In this document: positions 1 to 8,061 of the stretch, piece after piece
How positions within the stretch are numbered: position 1 is the stretch's first letter
Layout: the number at the start of each line of letters is the position of its first letter
Source of the DNA: CAZULF01 sp964621215
GTDB lineage: Bacteria; Pseudomonadota; Gammaproteobacteria; UBA1113
Reading direction: 5' to 3'
Assembly (NCBI GenBank): GCA_964621215.1
Contig: CAZULF010000044.1
Location: 1-16,350 of the forward strand
Length of the DNA: 16,350 nt
The notes under the pieces: model-generated
The model's database searches: none
Seen by the model: the letters and a program-made list of their open reading frames with translations, nothing else
What the model was told of the DNA's origin: nothing
Position numbers and translations under genes: made by a program

Positions 1-2049
1 TGTCTTGCATTATACGGTATGGGTAATATTGAACTAGCTAAAAAGATTGCTATTACTTCTAATGCAAAAAGATCACTTGAATGGTGGGAAAAAGAGGATA
101 TTTCTACAAGAGATAATAAGACTAATATTAGCAACGAAGCTTTATCGAAATTACCTGCAACAACATTAACACTGTTTTTGAATATCCGGCAAGGAAATAA
201 AAAAGCGTATCCATTATGTTATGCAGCTGAGCGGGATGACTTACTAGCGATCAACGAGTTAATAGCTGCAGGTGCAAGATTGGGCATGGATGGTGATCGT
301 TATGAACAAACGGCATTATCTGTCGCAATACAATTTCAAAGATGGAGCATATTGGAAGCCTTTGCTCGAGAATGTCCCCCCAGCAGTTGGATGGAAAAAT
401 CGTGGTATATTCAAGCCATAATAGACATTATGCAAGATGATACTCTGTCGCATGACGAAAAAAAGAAAATTATCTTTAATGAATTAGGTAATATTCTTAT
501 GTATGAGAAGGGATTTCTTTCTTTATTAGATATAGTGGAAGTTTTTAATAAAGTAACACATCAAGATGCTTTAAAAATAGTGTCAATGGTCATTGCTGGG
601 GAATGCATTTTGAGATTAGAGGATAATATGCAGGAAATAATAGCTGATAGACCAAGAAAATTTCCAGATTCCGAAGCGGAAAGTAGATATATTTATCGTG
701 AAAAAGAAAGAATACAACAGACCAATTTTGCTATATTAACTAATATAGTAAATCGTATAGAACCGACCAAAAAGCCTGCTGTTCTAAATGCCCAGTGCTT
801 AAAAGATGGCAAGACACTCTTGCACTGGGCAGCAATGAATGGTCAACGATGCTCGCTGACAGCGCTTAAATGGATGTTAAATAATGGCGCCGATCCTTTT
901 ATTACAACTACGGATAACAAGCTTGCTATAGAATGTACAAAATATGTATCTTACGTATTCATTCTTTCTAAAGCGATGGTTAATGCGACAGATCAAACAG
1001 TAAAAAATAAGGTTTTTTCTCAAGTGGCTCGCGCTGTTGGCAACGTAGTAGAATTAAATGTAGAAAGTAATAAAGAGTTGACTAATGATAATATCCAAGA
1101 ACTTCGTGAGTATCTCGAGCCTTTACTGAAAAATGGAGCAGACATAACCATTTTATCTCGCTCACAAGATCTCAGTTATCTTTATGGCTTTATTGGGATT
1201 TTATGGGGTTTTTTAGCAGCAAATTCACCGGATTTGCAACTATCTGAAAGACTGTTAACTATTTCAATATCACCAGCAGAAAATTCCAATGAGCAATCAG
1301 TAGAGTATTTGCAGAGTCGATTAACTGGATATTATCTTCACTATTTTATTACTGCAGCGTATAACAAAACATTGCCACTACAAGATCCCAATAATACCAA
1401 CAAATATTGGCGCATTATTGAATTGCTCACAAGAGGTGAAACTCAAAGAATATTAAAAAAATATTTAGCATTAAATGTTAGAAAAAAAGCCTATATGCAG
1501 TCTCTTATTGGACTAGCATTACAAGCACAGCAATATAACGTTGTAGTTAATTTAATTGGGGCGGGTTTATTTTTACCCGCCGAGTTTTTCCATCAGAATG
1601 CAAATGGCGCTGATATACTTCTTAAGTTGATTGAAATCGCTTCGATACATCAGACACAACTAATTCTCGTTGAGTTTATGCATAATGCTAAAATGTCGTT
1701 AAGCACTACTAATCAAAATCATTTTACAGTGACACATTTAGTCGTCAACGTAGCAAATATACCTGCGATAGAGTTTTTAATAAGTAAGGATGTAAAATTA
1801 CATCAAACACAAGGTAATATGCAAGAAAGTCCCTGGGATTTAGCTAATCGCTTGGCTCAAAATCAAGAACCCAATAGAATGAGAGTCGTTGAAATAATGC
1901 GACCGGCTGTAGAGCTGGAAACAAAAGGACACTTGGGTATATTACTGGAGCGTTTTAGCAACATATTTCAGCGTAACAATAGAGAAGAAAGCGCAGTAAC
2001 AATTGAGGAAAATGAGACCGCAGAGCATTTTTTAGATAATACTTTGTGA
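1..2049 (+). CDS. Ankyrin-repeat protein, probable host-directed effector (5' end outside window)
   Basis: The frame is open from base 1, and the first in-window Met (base 19) has no Shine-Dalgarno sequence before it. The residues before it continue an ankyrin-like helix (ALYGMGNIELAKKI), so the true start probably lies upstream and this is the C-terminal 682 residues. Ankyrin-type segments, numbered from the Met at base 19, are near residues 63-118 (YPLCYAAERDDLLAINELI, then a second helix pair), 262-310 (GKTLLHWAAMNG ... LNNGADPF) and towards the end (about 570-610, a degenerate THLVVNVANIPAIEFLI). Between them are long helical stretches with no recognised family. No signal peptide or membrane segment is seen. 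The C-terminus is acidic (EENETAEHFLDNTL) and resembles the Glu-rich E-block of Dot/Icm type IV secretion substrates in Legionella. A role as a secreted effector is inferred from that tail and the ankyrin content; the target is unknown. It converges on the U-box gene with 7 bp between stops. Confidence 0.8.
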   Translation, partial: CLALYGMGNIELAKKIAITSNAKRSLEWWEKEDISTRDNKTNISNEALSKLPATTLTLFLNIRQGNKKAYPLCYAAERDDLLAINELIAAGARLGMDGDRYEQTALSVAIQFQRWSILEAFARECPPSSWMEKSWYIQAIIDIMQDDTLSHDEKKKIIFNELGNILMYEKGFLSLLDIVEVFNKVTHQDALKIVSMVIAGECILRLEDNMQEIIADRPRKFPDSEAESRYIYREKERIQQTNFAILTNIVNRIEPTKKPAVLNAQCLKDGKTLLHWAAMNGQRCSLTALKWMLNNGADPFITTTDNKLAIECTKYVSYVFILSKAMVNATDQTVKNKVFSQVARAVGNVVELNVESNKELTNDNIQELREYLEPLLKNGADITILSRSQDLSYLYGFIGILWGFLAANSPDLQLSERLLTISISPAENSNEQSVEYLQSRLTGYYLHYFITAAYNKTLPLQDPNNTNKYWRIIELLTRGETQRILKKYLALNVRKKAYMQSLIGLALQAQQYNVVVNLIGAGLFLPAEFFHQNANGADILLKLIEIASIHQTQLILVEFMHNAKMSLSTTNQNHFTVTHLVVNVANIPAIEFLISKDVKLHQTQGNMQESPWDLANRLAQNQEPNRMRVVEIMRPAVELETKGHLGILLERFSNIFQRNNREESAVTIEENETAEHFLDNTL

Positions 2050-2056
2050 TGACTGA

Positions 2057-4543
2057 TTACGATGACGGTTTATTTGTTGCTGCCAACTGTTCTTGCAAAG
2101 CAGCTATTTGCTGTTGTTGTTGAGCGACAGTTTGTTGTAATCGCGCAAGATTTTCAGATAGAGCAAATACCCCCATCTTTTGTAACCCGGTAGCCAGTTT
2201 GTGTTGTTCAAGGACATGAACCACATGTTGCTGGCCGCTCGCCTGTGCAAGTTCTATGGGTTTTTGATTATCAAAATTACGTTGCTTTAAATTAATGCCT
2301 TCTTGTTTTACCAAAAACTTCACTATTTCTAGTTTGCCTTGTGCCGCCGCTAAATGTAATACGGTATTACCGCGCCCCATATCTTCATGGAGTAATTGAG
2401 GCGACTGTGATAATGCGAACCTGAGGAATACCGGGTTATCATCTTTTAGAGCTTGCTCGATGAGGGTTTGTGGCGTAATTGTAATCTGTAAATGTTTGCT
2501 AATGTGTTCTATAAATAGAGTGGTCATAGCGGTGTTGCCTTTGCTGCACACTAAGGAGAGCCAATCGACTAGAGGTTTTAAATGCATTAACTCTACACAA
2601 TCTTCTTGCTTTAAAAGGTGCATGACAAAAGGGAACAATTGTTCAAAACGGTTATCGTCTTGATGGCATAAATATTCCAATATTGTTTGATCATTGGCAA
2701 TAGGTAATACCATGATTCTTGGATTTTTTTGTAGAAGCTGTTGTAAAAGGGATGTAGTTGCCGTAGGAGTTCGGCACGTTTCAGCAATCTCAGCTGCTAA
2801 GGTCTGTGGGAAATATACCTCATGCCAGGCGGTAGGATTTTGTTCGAGAAAAGAACCGATTATTTTACGTAAAACGACGTTAGGTCTTAGCTGACTATCT
2901 TCTAATACTTCATTTGTTAGAGGACTGCGCAGCTCTAGAGATGCTGAAGAAGTCTCTCTTTTACACTTAAGTACCATATCTTCTGTTTTTTCTTTATCAA
3001 GATCTGTTGCACTCTTCGTCGTCGTACTAGCAGATGACTGTGTTGAGGTTGTGAAATAGTTTTCAATTGCTTCTCTTTCATAAGTTTGTCCCAGAGCATC
3101 AGACACCGGGTCAAACATGATTTGAGAGGTGATGGAACAGCAGAAGTCGTCGGGTACAGCTACTTTGTTGTAGACGGTGCGGGGCGGCGGAGTGTAGGAA
3201 CTTAAACACAGGGTTGATGGTTGGGTATCAGGGCTTATGTTGGGTGTTTTATTTGTGAGGATGTGCAACAAGCTATTTTTGTGTACTTCAGATAATATAC
3301 CATTTTCTATATATAATTCTTTAATGGTTGCAGGGCTTTCAATGAGAGCTTTAAGCTTGGTGTACGCCGTGCTAGGTAGTATGAGCCCTCGCAAATCCAG
3401 CAAAGTGATAGTGAAATTGGGTTTTGAACGAGCTTTCTGTATTAAAGCATCCAAAACAGGTTCAAAATCAAAATAGGTGATATTAGTAGGTGTTTTTTTA
3501 ATATTCGACCAAATAAAAATTTCACCGTCTTCATTTATAGACGCGGCTTGGCTAGTATCAGTGTCATAAGGTGAATTATGATGCAGTCTGGTTAATGCAA
3601 CCATTTTTTTTGCAGAGTCTATGGCATTAAAAAAGACTTGTTCGGGTTTCTGCGTTATGGGGTTTGAGATAGCGATACTATTGCTACTGTATTGAACGAA
3701 AGGCACCACATCTTGGTCGGATAATAAAGAACATGGTTGTATTGCTCCCATTGTCTTTGGATCATAGGTTGTCCAATTTTTCCAGATGTCCCATATGATA
3801 TAACGTTCTTGTTCAAGTTTATTCATATCCTTTAGTTGCTGTTTTAGTTGTGCTATTTCTTCTTTTCTCCCATCATCATAATCGTACCCTAGCTCTTCTT
3901 GGCTTTCTTGATCGTCTCGTACCTGTTGTAATTGTGTTTCTAGTCTCGCTTCTTCTTCAGCCAGCCTTGCTATATTTATCGGTTCTTCAAAGACAACTTT
4001 ATTGTCAAAGGTGACGCCTTTAAATTTCGAGCCATTTTTTACGGGGAATTTACCTACACTCCCACAGTGCCAGCTTTTCATTGTTTTATTATAACATCCT
4101 AACTCGATATAATTATCATCGGATAAAAGTATTATAAGTCCTGCTCTTAAAGCTTGCTCTTGTAGAATTAATGTAGAATTGCGATGTATGTTCACAATAG
4201 GAGATGAAGAACGAATGTTAAAGTGATCACCAGACCCGTAGTGCGAAGCAACCTCATGATTTAGTGTCCATTGAGCTGTCTGTAGGTTGAAGGTTAATAA
4301 CCGGATTCTTTCGTTCTTATTCAAACTGAATGTCATTGTCAACGCTATAAGAGAATTGTCTAGCATTGAGTGGTATAAACTACATCTGTGTAGTCGTTCA
4401 CCAGGGGCAAGTGGAAGTTTTGCAACGGATGTCAATGTTCCTGCCGTGACTATGGGTAGATTCGGCGAAATATCACTGACATTTATGGAGATTTCAGAAT
4501 TTTGTTGTATATCTTGGAGTAACTGGTGGATTTCCTTTGCCAT
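2057..4543 (-). CDS. U-box E3 ubiquitin ligase-like protein with ankyrin repeats and coiled coils
   Basis: 828 residues. The ATG at 4543 follows a good ribosome site (AAGGAG, plus strand 4551-4556). Order of parts: a beta-rich N-terminus with Trp-containing blade-like strands (about 30-190 and 250-350, possibly propeller-like); a charged coiled coil (about 190-248); a leucine-rich-repeat-like patch (about 380-430, LLDLRGLIL ... IKELYIENG); a U-box (about 463-566); a helical region; ankyrin repeats (about 725-784, GNTVLHLAAAQGKLEIVKFL); and a Gln-rich C-terminal coiled coil (about 790-822). The U-box is recognised by DDFCCSITSQIMFDPV, then GQTYEREAIENYF, then SPLTNEVLEDSQLRPNVVL. U-boxes recruit ubiquitin-conjugating E2 enzymes. 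Bacteria lack ubiquitin, so this protein most likely acts in a eukaryotic host cell, as known for Legionella LubX. Unusually, about 40 Ser/Thr/Lys-rich residues (498-538) interrupt the U-box between its helix and its second loop. Ligase activity and secretion are inferred, not shown. Confidence 0.85.
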   Translation of the reverse strand: MAKEIHQLLQDIQQNSEISINVSDISPNLPIVTAGTLTSVAKLPLAPGERLHRCSLYHSMLDNSLIALTMTFSLNKNERIRLLTFNLQTAQWTLNHEVASHYGSGDHFNIRSSSPIVNIHRNSTLILQEQALRAGLIILLSDDNYIELGCYNKTMKSWHCGSVGKFPVKNGSKFKGVTFDNKVVFEEPINIARLAEEEARLETQLQQVRDDQESQEELGYDYDDGRKEEIAQLKQQLKDMNKLEQERYIIWDIWKNWTTYDPKTMGAIQPCSLLSDQDVVPFVQYSSNSIAISNPITQKPEQVFFNAIDSAKKMVALTRLHHNSPYDTDTSQAASINEDGEIFIWSNIKKTPTNITYFDFEPVLDALIQKARSKPNFTITLLDLRGLILPSTAYTKLKALIESPATIKELYIENGILSEVHKNSLLHILTNKTPNISPDTQPSTLCLSSYTPPPRTVYNKVAVPDDFCCSITSQIMFDPVSDALGQTYEREAIENYFTTSTQSSASTTTKSATDLDKEKTEDMVLKCKRETSSASLELRSPLTNEVLEDSQLRPNVVLRKIIGSFLEQNPTAWHEVYFPQTLAAEIAETCRTPTATTSLLQQLLQKNPRIMVLPIANDQTILEYLCHQDDNRFEQLFPFVMHLLKQEDCVELMHLKPLVDWLSLVCSKGNTAMTTLFIEHISKHLQITITPQTLIEQALKDDNPVFLRFALSQSPQLLHEDMGRGNTVLHLAAAQGKLEIVKFLVKQEGINLKQRNFDNQKPIELAQASGQQHVVHVLEQHKLATGLQKMGVFALSENLARLQQTVAQQQQQIAALQEQLAATNKPSS

Positions 4544-4610
4544 TTTAGCTCTCCTTGTCTAAAGATATTGCTCCGTCATTAAATGCTAGCGAAATGTAGT
4601 TGGTTTCAAT

Positions 4611-4653
4611 TTATGTAGCCCGGATTCCGCTTCGCTTCATCCGGGCTACATAA
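4611..4653. repeat. REP-like palindrome, copy A (intergenic)
   Basis: A perfect 15-bp inverted repeat (TTATGTAGCCCGGAT, its complement at 4639-4653) around a 13-nt loop. On the minus strand the core reads GTAGCCCGGAT ... ATCCGGGCTAC, and the same core recurs at 6840, 13550 and 15606. It lies 9 bp past the rpsT stop. In the rpsT transcript it would form a strong hairpin that could protect or end the 3' side, but no U-tract follows, so it is not a classic intrinsic terminator. Confidence 0.85.
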
Positions 4654-4662
4654 AATATTAAA

Positions 4663-4926
4663 TTAACCCAAAGCCTTAATCTGAGCGCTTAAACGGCTTT
4701 TATGACGAGCGGCTTTGTTGCGGTGAATAATCTTTTTGTTCACCATGCTGTCGATAACCGGTACAGCTTCTTTATAAGCGGTAGCAGCCGCAGGAGCATC
4801 TTTTGCTTCCAGCGCTTTTACTACTTTTTTGATGAAAGAGCGGAATTTAGAACGCATGCTGGCATTACGTTCACGATGTACTTCGCTTTGACGCGCGCGT
4901 TTTTTTGCTGATGCTATATTAGCCAA
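4663..4926 (-). CDS. rpsT: 30S ribosomal protein S20 (UUG start)
   Basis: 87 residues, the usual S20 length. The N-terminus (MANIASAKKRARQSE) and the basic helical body are characteristic; S20 binds 16S rRNA in the small subunit and helps its assembly. The start codon is TTG (plus strand 4924-4926), preceded by GGAG at 4934-4937 with 7 nt spacing. No ATG lies in frame nearby, and S20 proteins begin exactly here. E. coli rpsT also starts with UUG, where the weak start takes part in autoregulation by S20. The same control is plausible here, given an about 80-nt leader with a hairpin. It is transcribed divergently from the chagasin-murJ operon. Confidence 0.97.
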   Translation of the reverse strand: MANIASAKKRARQSEVHRERNASMRSKFRSFIKKVVKALEAKDAPAAATAYKEAVPVIDSMVNKKIIHRNKAARHKSRLSAQIKALG

Positions 4927-4966
4927 GGTAGTTCTCCAAATTTATCATATAGTTACGCTTTCGAAG

Positions 4967-4989
4967 GAGGGAATCACTCTCAATCCCTC
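4967..4989 (-). promoter_or_regulatory. Hairpin in the rpsT leader
   Basis: GAGGGA (4967-4972) pairs with TCCCTC (4984-4989) around an 11-nt loop, inside the predicted 5' leader of rpsT about 40 nt before the start codon. It could take part in S20 autoregulation, which in E. coli acts on this message. The structure is small and its role is inferred. Confidence 0.35.
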
Positions 4990-5013
4990 GGCCGCTCACT
5001 TTTAGGACTGGCA

Positions 5014-5042
5014 ATTCTGCCGATAAAAACCGCATTTGTCAA
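5014..5042 (-). promoter_or_regulatory. Sigma70-type promoter for rpsT
   Basis: On the minus strand a perfect -35 TTGACA (plus 5037-5042) is followed by a 17-bp spacer and a -10 CAGAAT (plus 5014-5019, 4 of 6 matches). The predicted start of transcription is near 5007, giving a leader of about 80 nt before the UUG start. Confidence 0.6.
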
Positions 5043-5050
5043 CCCACCAC

Positions 5051-5079
5051 TTGAATCTCCCCAGTAAACTCGGTATCGT
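5051..5079 (+). promoter_or_regulatory. Candidate promoter for the chagasin-murJ-ribF-ileS-lspA-fkpB operon
   Basis: -35 TTGAAT (5051-5056), 17-bp spacer, -10 TATCGT (5074-5079, 4 of 6 matches). It is the best match upstream of the chagasin gene and lies back to back with the rpsT promoter, the two -35 boxes being 8 bp apart. Strength and use are inferred. Confidence 0.4.
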
Positions 5080-5121
5080 TATGTTGACCTGCATACCAAC
5101 CTCAAGTCGGAGTATAGTATT

Positions 5122-5532
5122 ATGATGCGATTACGCTATATCGTCGGCGTATTATTTACCGCCCTTATGATTACCTATACTCAAGCGGCCAAGTCAGAGT
5201 CGGTATTTGCGAGTATGTCTGATCCTGCAGAAGTCATCACAGTGAAGGCCGATTCTCCTGAATTTACGATTAACTTACAAGCCAATCCCAGTACCGGTTA
5301 TACCTGGTTACTGCAACCCTACGATAAGAAAGTTATAACGTTCAAAAACTATGATTACCGCAGTTCTAATCCGGCTATGGTAGGTGCTTCTGGCGTAGCG
5401 AGCTGGAAGTTTAAGCTTAATCTCGCTGCCTTTATGGCGCCCAGTACCTATACATTGACCTTTGAATATAAGCGTCCTTGGGAACCTCAGCCCGGTAAAA
5501 AGGTTACATTTACCATTATAACGAAGCCTTGA
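5122..5532 (+). CDS. Chagasin-family (I42) cysteine protease inhibitor, exported
   Basis: 136 residues. All three chagasin binding loops are recognisable: NPSTGY (L2; consensus NPTTGY), a Gly-containing loop before a beta strand (VGASGVASWKF; L4), and KRPWE (L6; consensus RPW). These loops plug the active-site cleft of papain-like cysteine proteases. The N-terminus (about residues 1-22) is a signal peptide with likely cleavage after TQA, so the protein acts in the periplasm or outside the cell. Two adjacent ATGs (5122, 5125) are possible starts; CGGAG at 5108-5112 fits the first. It is the first gene of the rightward operon, ending 11 bp before the murJ ATG. A role against host lysosomal cathepsins would fit a host-associated bacterium, but control of an endogenous protease is equally possible. 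Confidence 0.88.
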   Translation: MMRLRYIVGVLFTALMITYTQAAKSESVFASMSDPAEVITVKADSPEFTINLQANPSTGYTWLLQPYDKKVITFKNYDYRSSNPAMVGASGVASWKFKLNLAAFMAPSTYTLTFEYKRPWEPQPGKKVTFTIITKP

Positions 5533-5543
5533 TAGAAGTGAGC

Positions 5544-7154
5544 ATGAGTCGATCTCGCTCCTTATTACAAAGCAGCGCCATCGTTGCCGCTGCGACCTTG
5601 TTTTCCCGCCTATTAGGATTAGGGCGTGATATTGTTGTTGCTCATTTATTTGGTGCCAGCATGGCATTGGACGCTTTTCTAATCGCTTTCAAATTACCTA
5701 ATTTACTGCGCCGATTATTTGCCGAAGGAGCATTTGCGCAAGGCTTTATTCCTGTCTTGACTCATGCAGAAAATTTGAAAAAACAAATCAGTGAGTTGGC
5801 TGGTGGATTGATTTTATTGGGTGGTGTATTAACCCTTGTCGCTGAAATTTTTGCTCCGCAATGGGTGATGTTATTTGCGCCTGGTTTTACTAAACAAAGT
5901 CAAGAATTCGATTTAACGGTTTCGTTATTACGCATTACCTTTCCATTTTTATTTTTTATCCTACTTACGGCATTAGCTAGCGCGATTCTCAATGTGAATA
6001 AACGCTTTGCATTACCTGCTCTTGCTCCGGCTTGGTTGAATATCACGACACTCGTTGCGGCTATCTGGCTCGCACCTTATTTCAACGTACCCATCACGGC
6101 ATTAGCATGGGGGATATTCGTGGGTGGTTTGCTGCAATGTGTATTTTTACTGCCAGCGATAGCGAGTTTAAATTTACTAGATTGGCCGTCTTGGCATAGA
6201 CGTAGTAAACAAATAACGCAAACATTATTCAGCATGATGCCCGCTGTAATTGGCGTATCGATAGGACAATTAGGATTAATGGCGGATGTGATTTTAGCGT
6301 CATTTTTGCCAACAGGTAGTATTTCTTTTTTATTTTATTCGGATCGTTTAGTTTCATTTCCGATTGCTTTAATTGGCGTGGCCGTCGCTTCGACAGTATT
6401 GCCGGCATTAGCAAAATCACAAGTCAACGATGATGCGCATACATTTAAACACTCCCTTTCTTGGGGGATACGTATGATTGCATTACTGGGCTTGCCGGCG
6501 GCGATGGGATTGGTGATATTAGCCGGTCCTATCGTTGCCACAATTTTAAAATCTGGTCAATTTGATGTGCATGATGTGATAATGACAAAAAATAGCCTGA
6601 TTGCCTTCGCTTGCGGCACACCGGCTTTGATGTTTATTAAAATTTTCGGTGCCGCGTGTAATGCCCGAAAGCAGAGTCGTGTTCCTTGTCGTTTTGCTAT
6701 TTTCGCTTTAGCAGTGAACGTGGTTTTAGGTTGGTGGTGGATGCATTCCGATGCCCATGTGGGGTTGGCTTGGGCCACTGTTGTGGCGGTGAATTTGAAT
6801 GCGTTGTTATTGTGGATTTATCTCTTTAACGAAGGAACTGTAGCCTGGATGCAGCGTAGCGGAATCCAGGGTTTCCGATGTAGTATGGATCCCGCGGACA
6901 AGCCGCGGGACGACGAGGATGAAGAAAAGGGGAATCGAGTAAATCATCATCTCTGCCTACAGCTAACCATCGCCCTCACCACCATGGCTGCGTGGCTCTG
7001 GTGGCAAACCGCCACATTACCTACCTGGTTGAGCTGGTCGTATTTTTCCCGTTGGGGCCATCTAGCCTGGTTAATTTTATCCGCCATGGGTGTTTATGGC
7101 CTGACGTTAGCTGTGGTAGGATTACGCCATGAAATTTATACGCGGCCTACATAA
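5544..7154 (+). CDS. murJ: Lipid II flippase MurJ (MviN), with a palindrome-encoded insert
   Basis: 536 residues from the ATG at 5544. A TTG at 5529 is possible but would overlap the previous stop and adds non-family residues. Multi-pass inner-membrane protein of the MOP/MviN family that moves lipid II across the membrane for peptidoglycan synthesis. Residues essential in E. coli MurJ (Arg18, Arg24, Asp39, Arg52, Arg53) are all present with a constant +4 offset (Arg22, Arg28, Asp43, Arg56, Arg57), and SDRLVSFPIALIGVA matches the segment around Arg270. Residues about 433-465, in a predicted cytoplasmic loop before the last two helices, are hydrophilic and unlike the family (QRSGIQGF, DPADKPRDDEDEEK). 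Their DNA is two palindromic repeats, which explains why the protein is about 25 residues longer than E. coli's 511. The frame is intact, so it is probably functional. The 3' end overlaps ribF by 26 bp. Confidence 0.95.
   Translation: MSRSRSLLQSSAIVAAATLFSRLLGLGRDIVVAHLFGASMALDAFLIAFKLPNLLRRLFAEGAFAQGFIPVLTHAENLKKQISELAGGLILLGGVLTLVAEIFAPQWVMLFAPGFTKQSQEFDLTVSLLRITFPFLFFILLTALASAILNVNKRFALPALAPAWLNITTLVAAIWLAPYFNVPITALAWGIFVGGLLQCVFLLPAIASLNLLDWPSWHRRSKQITQTLFSMMPAVIGVSIGQLGLMADVILASFLPTGSISFLFYSDRLVSFPIALIGVAVASTVLPALAKSQVNDDAHTFKHSLSWGIRMIALLGLPAAMGLVILAGPIVATILKSGQFDVHDVIMTKNSLIAFACGTPALMFIKIFGAACNARKQSRVPCRFAIFALAVNVVLGWWWMHSDAHVGLAWATVVAVNLNALLLWIYLFNEGTVAWMQRSGIQGFRCSMDPADKPRDDEDEEKGNRVNHHLCLQLTIALTTMAAWLWWQTATLPTWLSWSYFSRWGHLAWLILSAMGVYGLTLAVVGLRHEIYTRPT
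6840..6871 (+). repeat. REP-like palindrome, copy B, inside murJ
   Basis: Arms CCTGGAT (6844-6850) and ATCCAGG (6864-6870) around a 13-nt loop. The sequence is the same family as copy A (GTAGCCYGGAT start, GCGGAATCC right half) and is read in frame as murJ residues 433-443. Confidence 0.82.
6891..6909. repeat. GC-rich palindrome inside murJ
   Basis: CCCGCGG (6891-6897) and CCGCGGG (6903-6909) around the 5-nt loop ACAAG. It stands out from the AT-rich surroundings and encodes DPADKPRDD in frame. It lies 19 bp after copy B, so the two probably form one composite insertion, about 6840 to 6938. Confidence 0.8.
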
Positions 7155-8061
7155 CCTCCCGTCATTCCCAGAGGGCACAGCTATCACCATCGGTAACTTT
7201 GATGGGGTGCATCTTGGGCACCAACATATTCTGCAAGAATTGTGTCAACAAGCTAAAGCTCGCCGTTTACCCACTGTGGTTATCTTGTTTGAACCGCAAC
7301 CACAAGAATATTTTCAGCCCGAATATGCGCCTGTGCGGCTTACCCCGCTGCGCGATAAATTAAATTTATTAGCAAAAACCAAGGTGGATTACGTTCTTTG
7401 CCTGCATTTTAACGCTAAATTTGCCCATATATCAGCCCAGGAATTCATCACTAGCCTATTGTTGAAAGCCTTAAATATGAAGTATTTACTGGTGGGTGAA
7501 GATTTTCATTTTGGTTACCGACGCGAAGGAAATTTTACCTTATTGCAGCAAGCCGCTACTATATACCCTTTTGAAGTGATGCGTAGCCCCACAATTTCGG
7601 CGGACGCAGGTCGCATTAGCAGCACACGCATTCGGCAAGCGATTCAACAGGATGACTTTGCCGTGGCAGAACGCTTGCTCGGACATCCTTATAGTCTTTC
7701 TGGTCGCGTGATGCATGGTGATAAACGAGGACGTACAATTGGGTTTCCCACCGCCAATATCAAGTTACCACAACGACCACTAGCATTAAGTGGTGTTTAT
7801 GTGGTTGATATATTCGATAGTAGAGAGACATGCTATCATGGGGTTGCAAATATTGGTGTGCGGCCGACAGTGGATGGCTTAAAGTGTCTCCTGGAAGTGC
7901 ATATCTTCGATTTCAACCAAGATATTTATGGCCAGCGGCTCAACATCGTTTTTTTAAAGAAGCTGCGTAACGAACAACGATTTAGTAATTTTGAAGCATT
8001 GCAGCGACAAATCCAACAAGATGTTATCGCAGCAAAACAATTTTTCAGGAAAGAAACATGA
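7129..8061 (+). CDS. ribF: Bifunctional riboflavin kinase / FAD synthetase
   Basis: 310 residues, typical length (E. coli 313). Converts riboflavin to FMN and then FMN to FAD in the cytoplasm. The N-terminal adenylyltransferase domain (about 1-185) has GNFDGVHLGH at 22-31 with the HxGH nucleotide-binding signature and ISSTRIRQ at 163-170. The C-terminal flavokinase domain has GRTIGFPTAN at 201-210 and the catalytic Glu in LEVHIFD (Glu256). The start MKFIRGLHNL matches E. coli RibF exactly in position and lies within the end of murJ (26-bp overlap), so the two are translationally coupled. It overlaps ileS by 4 bp (ATGA). Confidence 0.97.
   Translation: MKFIRGLHNLPSFPEGTAITIGNFDGVHLGHQHILQELCQQAKARRLPTVVILFEPQPQEYFQPEYAPVRLTPLRDKLNLLAKTKVDYVLCLHFNAKFAHISAQEFITSLLLKALNMKYLLVGEDFHFGYRREGNFTLLQQAATIYPFEVMRSPTISADAGRISSTRIRQAIQQDDFAVAERLLGHPYSLSGRVMHGDKRGRTIGFPTANIKLPQRPLALSGVYVVDIFDSRETCYHGVANIGVRPTVDGLKCLLEVHIFDFNQDIYGQRLNIVFLKKLRNEQRFSNFEALQRQIQQDVIAAKQFFRKET

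Noticed and set aside
2460..3476. Several rightward open frames of 60-90 codons across the U-box gene
   Set aside because: They are antisense to a long, domain-bearing gene, lack family resemblance and have no convincing ribosome sites.
4611..4653. Intrinsic terminator for rpsT
   Set aside because: The hairpin is strong, but no U-tract follows on the minus strand, and the same palindrome occurs inside murJ, so it is better described as a REP-like repeat.
4927..5121. tRNA or other RNA gene in the rpsT-chagasin gap
   Set aside because: No cloverleaf, anticodon arm or CCA-type end could be drawn; the gap is accounted for by divergent promoters and a leader hairpin.
5529..5543. TTG start for murJ five codons upstream of the ATG
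   Set aside because: The added residues (first five) are not part of the family N-terminus, and the ATG at 5544 gives the expected alignment with E. coli MurJ.
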